Source: Ignavibacteriota bacterium
GTDB taxonomy: Bacteria; Bacteroidota; Ignavibacteria; Tepidaquicellales; Tepidaquicellaceae
Direction: 5' to 3'
NCBI GenBank assembly: GCA_003158365.1
Contig: PMIW01000026.1
Coordinates: 6,931-12,934, forward strand
Length of the DNA: 6,004 nucleotides
Positions 1-4,134 of this stretch are shown here, in pieces. Position 1 is the stretch's first letter, and every line of letters starts with the position of its first letter. The notes under the pieces were generated by a model. That model ran no database searches. It saw only the letters and a program-made list of their open reading frames with translations, and was not told the origin of the DNA. The position numbers and the translations under genes were made by a program.

Positions 1-240
1 CCTGCTGCTTCAATTGTACAGATGATAGACGCAATCGTAAATAACAGGCACAGAATTATGGCATGCTGCGTTTACCTGCAGGGTGAATTCGGACAAAGTG
101 ATATTTGTCTCGGTGTTCCTATAAAAATCGGTGCACAGGGTATGGAAGAAATTGTCCCGATTAAATTAACACCTGAAGAAAAAGCAGCTTTCGATAAATC
201 AGCGGAAGATGTAAGAAGCATGATAAAAAAATTGCAGTAA
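1..240 (+). CDS. mdh: Malate dehydrogenase, C-terminal part (5' truncated by window edge)
   Basis: This is the last 79 codons of a malate dehydrogenase, the NAD-dependent cytoplasmic enzyme that interconverts malate and oxaloacetate in the TCA cycle. The frame is open from base 1 (PAASIVQMIDAIV...) and ends in TAA at 238-240, followed at once by a second TAA. The visible part matches the C-terminal domain of LDH-like MDH: an alpha helix with PAAS and AIVNN, then the strand pattern RIMACCVYLQGEFG, then GVPIKIGAQGMEEIVPI, then the terminal helix with LTPEEKAAFDKSAEDV. The family is about 310 residues, so about a quarter is present and the Rossmann fold and catalytic residues lie outside. The ATG at 22 is an internal methionine, not the start. 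The family is recognised from remembered conserved patterns; the L-lactate dehydrogenase sister family is possible but the GEFG..D...GVP pattern and sequence after it fit MDH better. It faces the rpmA gene across a shared terminator. Confidence 0.9.
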   Translation, partial: PAASIVQMIDAIVNNRHRIMACCVYLQGEFGQSDICLGVPIKIGAQGMEEIVPIKLTPEEKAAFDKSAEDVRSMIKKLQ

Positions 241-260
241 TAATTTTTAATTGTAAAAAG

Positions 261-293
261 AAAAAGCCGGCTGCCTGAGGCAGTCGGCTTTTT
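261..293. terminator. Bidirectional intrinsic terminator between mdh and rpmA
   Basis: Two 15-base arms (261-275 and 279-293) pair with a single G-U wobble around a 3-base loop, TGA. The stem core is GCCGGCTGCC against GGCAGTCGGC, flanked by an A run on the left and a T run on the right. Read on the plus strand it ends in seven or more T and would stop mdh transcripts. Read on the minus strand the A run becomes a T run and would stop the rplU-rpmA transcript. It lies 20 bases after the mdh stop and 17 bases after the rpmA stop. Confidence 0.9.
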
Positions 294-310
294 TTATAAT
301 CTATAAAAAA

Positions 311-577
311 TTAATTCTTTTCCAATTCGAGTGGAACGACGTTCAATACTTTTCTTCCGGCTTTATCCGTAAATTTAACTTTGCCGTCTATAAGAGCAAA
401 TATAGTATAATCCCTGCCCAATCCGACATTTTTTCCTGGGATGAATTTTGTTCCGTGCTGCCTGACGAGTATATTCCCTGCTTTAACCACTTCTCCGCCG
501 AATCTTTTTACGCCGAGTCTCTGCGATTGTGAATCGCGACCGTTTTTAGAACTTCCTAGACCTTTTTTATGTGCCAT
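311..577 (-). CDS. rpmA: 50S ribosomal protein L27
   Basis: L27 is a small basic protein of the large ribosomal subunit whose flexible N-terminus reaches the peptidyl-transferase centre. The 88-residue product starts MAHKKGLGSSKNGRDSQSQR, the family signature, followed by LGVKRFGGEVVKAGNILVRQ, then GTKFIPGKNVGLGRDYTIFA and a beta strand DGKVKF. The length is usual for the family. The protein starts directly with MAHKK, so it lacks the cleavable N-terminal extension known in Firmicutes. The start follows rplU by 29 bases on the same strand, so the two form the usual rplU-rpmA operon. No Shine-Dalgarno match is visible ahead of the ATG; the leader reads AAAGTTTAAAGCACC, in line with many Bacteroidota-type genes. 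The call is near certain. Confidence 0.98.
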   Translation of the reverse strand: MAHKKGLGSSKNGRDSQSQRLGVKRFGGEVVKAGNILVRQHGTKFIPGKNVGLGRDYTIFALIDGKVKFTDKAGRKVLNVVPLELEKN

Positions 578-606
578 GGTGCTTTAAACTTTTTGATTCT
601 TAAAAA

Positions 607-915
607 TTATATAATTTTTTCAATTAAAACCTGTGTATATTGCTGCCTGTGTCCCTTTTTCACCCTGTAACCTTTTCTTATCTTCTTCTTGAACACAATA
701 ACCTTATCATCCTTTAAATGACCTAAGACTGTTGCTTCAATTTTATGATTTAAAACCGGAGCGCCAACCTCGAAATTTTTGTCATCTGCAGAATAGAATA
801 ATACCTGGTCAAATTCCACTTTCTTGCCTTCTTCTTCAGTAATCTTAGGAATACACAACTTCTGATTTTCCTGTACTTTGTACTGAACACCTTTTATATC
901 TACAATAGCGTACAT
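607..915 (-). CDS. rplU: 50S ribosomal protein L21
   Basis: L21 binds 23S rRNA in the large subunit. The 102-residue product begins MYAIVDIKGVQYKVQENQKL, matching the family N-terminus (Y/F-A-I-V-x-x-G-x-Q-Y/F-K-V). It continues with FEVGAPVL, then the basic stretch KKKIRKGYRVKKGHRQQYTQ, where GHRQxYT is the family's C-terminal signature. The length is typical (about 103). It is the promoter-proximal gene of the rplU-rpmA operon. The leader before the ATG (AATATTTATAGAA) has no Shine-Dalgarno match. The 360 bases upstream hold no gene, only the regulatory-looking elements listed separately. Confidence 0.98.
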   Translation of the reverse strand: MYAIVDIKGVQYKVQENQKLCIPKITEEEGKKVEFDQVLFYSADDKNFEVGAPVLNHKIEATVLGHLKDDKVIVFKKKIRKGYRVKKGHRQQYTQVLIEKII

Positions 916-943
916 TTCTATAAATATTTATTTACAAAAGGGT

Positions 944-972
944 AATTTAATAATTATTACTCAAAAATTCAA
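944..972 (-). promoter_or_regulatory. Candidate sigma-70-like promoter of rplU-rpmA
   Basis: Read on the minus strand, TTGAAT (972-967) and TAAATT (949-944) are separated by exactly 17 bases. Each matches 4 of 6 bases of the classical -35 and -10 consensus. A start near 937 would give a leader of about 20 bases before rplU. In sequence this AT-rich such a match can arise by chance, and Bacteroidota-type sigma factors prefer other motifs. I regard it as a guess worth testing. Confidence 0.25.
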
Positions 973-995
973 TGTCTATATTTTTCAAAATCCAA

Positions 996-1060
996 AGATT
1001 TTAAGATTGAAAGATTTGGAAGATATGTAAGATTAATTAGATTTTAAGATTCACAAGATT
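996..1060. repeat. Phased array of eight AGATT words
   Basis: AGATT, or AGATA once, starts at 996, 1004, 1012, 1021 (AGATA), 1030, 1039, 1047 and 1056, giving steps of 8, 8, 9, 9, 9, 8 and 9 bases. Within this, the 13-mer AGATTTTAAGATT occurs twice exactly, at 996-1008 and 1039-1051. The array ends about 24 bases upstream of the candidate -35 of rplU. Either a decayed minisatellite or a cluster of protein-binding sites would look like this. The sequence alone cannot decide. Confidence 0.75.
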
Positions 1061-1108
1061 TAAATAAAATATTCTTTTAAAACCTGTGGATAGATTAAAT
1101 AGCAATAA

Positions 1109-1127
1109 CCGTTAGCAATGCAAACGG
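1109..1127. repeat. 19-bp near-palindrome, operator-like
   Basis: CCGTTAGCA (1109-1117) and TGCAAACGG (1119-1127) are inverted copies with one mismatch around a central A. The size and symmetry are those of a site for a dimeric regulator, and its GC content stands out from the surrounding AT-rich DNA. No regulator gene is in the window, so the function is unknown. It could also be a remnant of a mobile short repeat. Confidence 0.45.
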
Positions 1128-1208
1128 GAAGAGCAAAACATATCCCAACCCAGAATTAAGGTGTAAATTCATTAAGCTTTTCTATTTCACACTTATTACT
1201 AACAATTT

Positions 1209-1236
1209 AATATAGAAAATTCACTTTTTCTATATT
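1209..1236 (+). other. AT-rich hairpin upstream of tRNA-Ser
   Basis: AATATAGAAAA (1209-1219) and TTTTCTATATT (1226-1236) are perfect 11-bp inverted repeats around a 6-base loop, TTCACT. The right arm is followed by ATTTTTATTT. The stem has almost no G-C pairs, so it is a weak terminator at best. No upstream gene on the plus strand needs one nearby, since mdh already has a strong terminator. It lies 39 bases before the tRNA, where the tRNA promoter should be, so a cis-regulatory site is the alternative. Confidence 0.5.
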
Positions 1237-1275
1237 ATTTTTATTTAATATACCGTAAATTGCAATGTTAATCAC

Positions 1276-1362
1276 GGAGAGGTGGCTGAGTGGTTGAAAG
1301 CGGCGGTCTCGAAAACCGTTATGGGGGCAACTCCATCCAGGGTTCGAATCCCTGCTTCTCCG
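1276..1362 (+). tRNA. tRNA-Ser, anticodon CGA
   Basis: The gene folds into a class II (long variable arm) tRNA. The acceptor arms are GGAGAGG (1276-1282) and CTTCTCC (1355-1361) with one G-U pair, and G73 at 1362 is the serine discriminator. The anticodon stem is GCGGT/ACCGT (1303-1307, 1315-1319) with loop CTCGAAA, giving anticodon CGA at 1310-1312, which reads UCG. The variable arm lies at about 1320-1337. The T stem is CAGGG/CCCTG (1338-1342, 1350-1354) with loop TTCGAAT. The 3' CCA is not encoded: the discriminator is followed by CAA. All class II serine features are present, so it should be functional. A decayed partial copy of its 3' half follows at 1382. Confidence 0.97.
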
Positions 1363-1381
1363 CAATATTAAGGACAACATT

Positions 1382-1441
1382 AAACCGTTATCTCGACAAA
1401 TCGGAATCCAGGGTTCCCCGCGGCGGCGGGTGCTTCTCCGC
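1382..1441 (+). pseudogene. Decayed partial copy of the tRNA-Ser 3' half with GC-rich insert
   Basis: Three exact blocks of the tRNA recur in the same order: AAACCGTTAT (1313-1322 and 1382-1391), ATCCAGGGTTC (1335-1345 and 1406-1416), and TGCTTCTCCGC (1353-1363 and 1431-1441). The gaps are similar (12 versus 14 bases, then 7 versus 14). The variable arm has diverged. The T-loop and 3' T-stem region is replaced by a GC-rich hairpin, CCCGC/GCGGG (1417-1421, 1426-1430). The acceptor 5' strand, D arm and 5' half of the anticodon arm are absent, so it cannot be a tRNA. It sits between the tRNA and its terminator and is probably transcribed with it. A failed tandem duplication or the scar of an element that used the tRNA 3' end as its attachment site would both explain it. 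Confidence 0.75.
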
Positions 1442-1546
1442 TGAACAAAAAATCCAGATAAGTCTGGATTTTTTCATTTCAGACCGATATCCCTGCAAGT
1501 TCGGATTCTGTTTTTGCATATCCTCATTTTTTTGAATTTTTTCCAT
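1388..1546 (-). CDS. Doubtful small ORF, 52 aa, antisense to the tRNA remnant and terminator
   Basis: A minus-strand frame runs from ATG at 1546 to TAA at 1388-1390. The start is preceded by AGAGGT, a good Shine-Dalgarno match with suitable spacing and a better one than most genes here have. The product is hydrophilic at the N-terminus (MEKIQKNEDMQKQNPNLQGY, rich in K, Q and N). It then becomes a translation of the terminator and the tRNA remnant, including a PPP run from the GC-rich insert. No family is recognised. The ribosome site argues for a real start. The C-terminal half, made of antisense tRNA and terminator sequence, argues against a real intact gene. It may be a gene whose 3' part was replaced by the rearrangement, or chance. 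An in-frame ATG at 1561 is a possible alternative start. Confidence 0.2.
   Translation of the reverse strand: MEKIQKNEDMQKQNPNLQGYRSEMKKSRLIWIFCSAEKHPPPRGTLDSDLSR
1447..1474 (+). terminator. Intrinsic terminator of the tRNA-Ser transcript
   Basis: AAAAAATCCAGA (1447-1458) and TCTGGATTTTTT (1463-1474) are perfect 12-bp inverted repeats around the 4-base loop TAAG, ending in six T. On the plus strand this is a standard intrinsic terminator 84 bases past the tRNA and just past its decayed copy. The A run on the left means it could also work on the minus strand. Confidence 0.85.
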
Positions 1547-1613
1547 TATTACCTCTTTCATAATATACTATTTTACTTGCTTTTAAACGATAATTTTTTT
1601 AAAATAATGGAAA
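1540..1613. repeat. 11-bp perfect inverted repeat with 52-base spacer
   Basis: TTTCCATTATT (1540-1550) and AATAATGGAAA (1603-1613) are exact inverted copies. The left arm contains the start codon of the doubtful minus-strand ORF. The right arm lies just upstream of the candidate promoter of the first secreted-protein gene. The spacer holds no obvious structure. Chance is possible in AT-rich DNA, though 11 exact bases with two G-C pairs is more than expected. Confidence 0.4.
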
Positions 1614-1634
1614 TAAAGGAAGTTTTTTATACTA

Positions 1635-1640
1635 TATAAT
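1635..1640 (+). promoter_or_regulatory. Candidate -10 element for the 1675 gene
   Basis: A perfect TATAAT lies 35 bases before the start codon. A transcript start near 1647 would leave a leader of about 28 bases containing the ribosome site. The base positions where a -35 should be (about 1612-1617, AATAAA) do not resemble TTGACA, and I see no TTTG...TAnnTTTG pair of the Bacteroidota type. The TATAAT lies in a run of A and T, so chance is a serious alternative. Confidence 0.3.
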
Positions 1641-1663
1641 TAAGTATTTATACAATTTTTTTT

Positions 1664-1669
1664 AAGGAG
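1664..1669 (+). promoter_or_regulatory. Strong Shine-Dalgarno site of the 1675 gene
   Basis: AAGGAG lies 5 bases before ATG at 1675 and fixes that start. The paralog at 4135 and both ribosomal genes have no such site, so this gene may be translated more efficiently than its downstream copy. Confidence 0.8.
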
Positions 1670-1674
1670 AAAAA

Positions 1675-4005
1675 ATGTGTAAAAAAACATTTATTTTCTG
1701 CTTTTTAATAGTTTTATCAATCTTACCAAATCTCTATTCACAATACAACGGTTTAAATTCTGCCGGTGCAGGCCCATGGGTTTCAAATAGTGAAAATATG
1801 AATGCAAATTTGTTTTTACCCAATCCAAATACTGTTGGTTATGCATATCATATGACACAAACAGGGGGCTGTCAGTTATTCAGATTTAATGTGGGTTCCC
1901 CTAATATAACAACATTGATAGGCAATGAAAAAATGATATTTGGGAATGGCGATTTTGCTAACCCGACAGGTGTATGGAAATTTTATGTTCAGAGCAATAT
2001 TTTTTCTCCGTACACAATATATGAAGTTGATACTGCTACAGGAAATCTGGATAGTATCGGTGTACCTTTGAATTTAAGAAGCGGGCATAGAGTCAGGGAT
2101 ATGGAATGGGACCATACAACAAATACAATGTTTATAGTAAGTACAAATTATAATAATACAGAGACACAATTTTATTCTTTGGACTGGGCAACAAAATCAT
2201 TGACTTGGATTGGTCCTTTGGTTACGTCGCCCGCAGCAATAATGGCAGGAGGTTTTAATGCTAACGGTACTTACTTTGGTTGTGATGCAGGAACGGATGC
2301 ATTATGGAAAGTGAATAAATATACAGGTGCATGGACAATGGTAGGTCCTTTAGGCATATCCGCTTGTCTTTATCAGGATGCAGGCTTTGACAGGTCGGAT
2401 TTTTCTAAAATGCTGTTGTGTTCGTGCTCTGATACCCTTGGCCTTTATCAGGTAGATACCGTGACGGGTTCTGCTACGCTTATAGGTCCTTTTCCGTCCG
2501 GATATTTGGGAGTCGTAGCAATGGGTTTCATGCCTAAACCGGGTCCTCAGATTTCTCATTCCCCGCTTCAAAATACTACGAATGTGACAGGTCCCTATGC
2601 AATTAACGCTGCCGTTACTCCTTCAGGCTCGGGTATTTCAATGACAAAATTATACTGGTCAAGAGATAATATTACCGTTACCGACAGCGTTATGATGACA
2701 AATACAAGCGGTAATAACTGGACGGGAAACATTCCCGGTAATGGTCTTCCCGCAACTTACAGATACTATATATGGGCTAAAGATTCCCTCAACAGGTCTG
2801 TGGCAGCACCTTATAATGCACCGGTGAGTCTCTATTCTTTTAAATCAAATGCAAACGATACAATAAAACCTGTTATCAATCACACACCTTTAGGAAATAT
2901 ATTTAAATATCAATGGCCGGATTCCGTATTGGCCTCTGTTACGGATAATATCGGAATAGATTCTGTCTGGGTAAGATGGAGAATAAACAGTAATGCAACA
3001 AAACATTTAAAACTTATAAATACATCCGGAATTATTTATAAAGCATTATTTAATTCTTTGATTTCCGATGTTAATGTCGGTGATACAATCTATTACCGCA
3101 TCATAGCTCAGGATAATTTTACCAATCATAACAAGGATTCTACGGGCTTGATTAGTTTTAATATCATACCTTCATTATATTCCTGTATAGGAAATGGAAC
3201 TGATGTAGTCGGATCTGCAAGTCCGTTTAATACATTTTGGAATGGATTTAAGACACAAATGCTCTGGACTGCTTCAGAAATTTCCGCAAATGGCGGCAAT
3301 ACAGGTAATATCATGCAAATCGGTTTTAATGTAGTTACTGTTGATACTCAAATTATGCATAACTTTAATATTAGAATGCAAAACACGACCATATCTTCAC
3401 TTATGAATGGATTTATTACTACCGATTGGACAGGTGTTTATTCCGGAACATATCGAGTTAGGGGGATGGGCTGGCAATTTATAGATTTACAGACACCTTT
3501 TTACTGGGATGGAGTAAGTAATCTGCTGATTGAAATATGTTTTAGCAATACAAATTATTCTCACGGATCATATTTACAGGGAACACCGGTATCGGCTATG
3601 GAGTATTATTTAGGTTATAGCGACACATCAGGATTAGCCTGTACATCATACAGACCTCCCTGGGGTTCTTCAAACAGGCCAAATACATGTTTTCAAATTT
3701 TACCGACTGTAGGGATAGTAAATAATTCAAATAATATTCCGACTGTATATAAATTGTCCCAGAATTATCCTAACCCGTTTAATCCTGTGACAAAAATTAA
3801 TTATCAAATCCCTGTGAAGGGTTATGTCAGTTTGAAGATTTATGATATTCTTGGCAGAGAAGTTAAAGAATTGGTTAACGAAATTAAAGCTCAGGGTTTT
3901 TATTCCATAGATTATGATGCTTCCGGCCTATCCAGCGGAATTTATCTGTACAGACTGGAATGCAACGGCTATACCGAAACGAGAAAAATGTTGATGATAA
4001 AATAA
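1675..4005 (+). CDS. Large secreted propeller/Ig-like protein with T9SS sorting domain (copy 1)
   Basis: The product has 776 residues and no recognisable enzyme motif. Residues 1-22 are a Sec signal peptide (MCKK, then a hydrophobic core, cleavage likely after LYS-Q23). Residues about 45-285 hold five repeats ending LFRFNVGSPNITTLIG (68-83), IYEVDTATGNLDSIG (115-129), FYSLDWATKSLTWIG (166-180), LWKVNKYTGAWTMVG (210-224) and LYQVDTVTGSATLIG (257-271), a period of about 47 residues typical of a beta-propeller. Residues 290-393 and 395-500 are two Ig-like modules with matching ends (YRYYIWAKDS, IYYRIIAQDN). Residues 502-676 form a beta-sandwich module (CIGNGT, TQMLWTASEI, LLIEICF) of a kind I recall from Bacteroidota exoproteins. 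Residues 689-776 are a T9SS type A sorting domain (SQNYPNPFNP at 695-704, IYDILGREV, SSGIYLYRLE, end KMLMIK), which sends the protein across the outer membrane. A surface adhesin or structural role is inferred. A collinear paralog follows 129 bases downstream. A C-x-C pair (249, 251) is shared with it. Confidence 0.93.
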   Translation: MCKKTFIFCFLIVLSILPNLYSQYNGLNSAGAGPWVSNSENMNANLFLPNPNTVGYAYHMTQTGGCQLFRFNVGSPNITTLIGNEKMIFGNGDFANPTGVWKFYVQSNIFSPYTIYEVDTATGNLDSIGVPLNLRSGHRVRDMEWDHTTNTMFIVSTNYNNTETQFYSLDWATKSLTWIGPLVTSPAAIMAGGFNANGTYFGCDAGTDALWKVNKYTGAWTMVGPLGISACLYQDAGFDRSDFSKMLLCSCSDTLGLYQVDTVTGSATLIGPFPSGYLGVVAMGFMPKPGPQISHSPLQNTTNVTGPYAINAAVTPSGSGISMTKLYWSRDNITVTDSVMMTNTSGNNWTGNIPGNGLPATYRYYIWAKDSLNRSVAAPYNAPVSLYSFKSNANDTIKPVINHTPLGNIFKYQWPDSVLASVTDNIGIDSVWVRWRINSNATKHLKLINTSGIIYKALFNSLISDVNVGDTIYYRIIAQDNFTNHNKDSTGLISFNIIPSLYSCIGNGTDVVGSASPFNTFWNGFKTQMLWTASEISANGGNTGNIMQIGFNVVTVDTQIMHNFNIRMQNTTISSLMNGFITTDWTGVYSGTYRVRGMGWQFIDLQTPFYWDGVSNLLIEICFSNTNYSHGSYLQGTPVSAMEYYLGYSDTSGLACTSYRPPWGSSNRPNTCFQILPTVGIVNNSNNIPTVYKLSQNYPNPFNPVTKINYQIPVKGYVSLKIYDILGREVKELVNEIKAQGFYSIDYDASGLSSGIYLYRLECNGYTETRKMLMIK

Positions 4006-4045
4006 TGAAATTATTTAATAAGAAATCCCTATTTATCGGGAATAT

Positions 4046-4070
4046 TAATAAATTAATTTTTAATAAATTA
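4046..4070. repeat. Short direct repeat in the spacer between the paralogs
   Basis: TAATAAATTA occurs at 4046-4055 and 4061-4070, each followed by A and T runs. The repeat is made only of A and T and may be simple slippage. The spacer has no other gene. Confidence 0.35.
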
Positions 4071-4082
4071 TTTTTATAACAA

Positions 4083-4104
4083 AAAGTCCTTTTAGGCGGA
4101 CTTT
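4083..4104 (+). terminator. Probable weak terminator after the first secreted-protein gene
   Basis: AAAGTCC (4083-4089) and GGACTTT (4098-4104) form a perfect 7-bp stem with an 8-base loop. The right arm ends in only three T, then ACTATT, so the U tract is poor on the plus strand. It sits 77 bases after the stop and 30 bases before the next start. It may only attenuate read-through, which leaves partial co-transcription of the two paralogs possible. Confidence 0.5.
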
Positions 4105-4134
4105 ACTATTAAATATAATTTTAAAAAGAAAAAA

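Larger units (their letters stand above)
916..1275. other. Non-coding region between rplU and tRNA-Ser
   Basis: I see no credible gene in these 360 bases. The stretch is very AT-rich. From left to right it holds a candidate rplU promoter, an array of AGATT words, a 19-bp near-palindrome, a loose inverted match GTGTAAAT (1161-1168) to ATTTCACAC (1184-1192), and an 11-bp perfect AT-rich hairpin just before the tRNA. It must serve as the promoter region for two divergent units, the ribosomal operon on the minus strand and the tRNA on the plus strand. Confidence 0.6.

Noticed and set aside
22..240. Independent 72-residue gene starting at ATG 22
   Set aside because: The same frame is open to base 1 and the upstream residues (PAASIVQ) belong to the malate dehydrogenase C-terminal helix, so the ATG is internal.
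996..1060. AGATT array as a CRISPR
   Set aside because: The units are 5-13 bases with 3-4 base gaps; there are no 25-40 base repeats, unique spacers or cas genes.
1085..1092. TGTGGATA, resembling a DnaA box
   Set aside because: Only one copy with 8 of 9 bases of the site, no cluster, no AT-rich unwinding region with repeats of the right form and no dnaA or dnaN nearby, so there is no case for an origin.
1290..1535. Plus-strand open frame of 81 codons over the tRNA
   Set aside because: It reads through the tRNA-Ser, its decayed copy and the terminator, has no ribosome site, and its product has no protein-like pattern.
2350..2571. Minus-strand open frame inside the first secreted-protein gene
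   Set aside because: It lies wholly antisense to a long well-supported gene, has no ribosome site and gives an arginine-rich product typical of a reverse-frame artefact.
3126..3314. Minus-strand open frame of 62 codons inside the first secreted-protein gene
   Set aside because: It is antisense to the conserved sandwich module and has no start signals or recognisable product.
4026..4041. TCCC...GGGA hairpin just after the first secreted-protein gene
   Set aside because: The stem is only 4 bp with an 8-base loop and no T tract; the better hairpin is at 4083-4104. It does resemble short TCCCnATnnATCGGGA-like palindromes, but one copy is not enough to call a repeat family.
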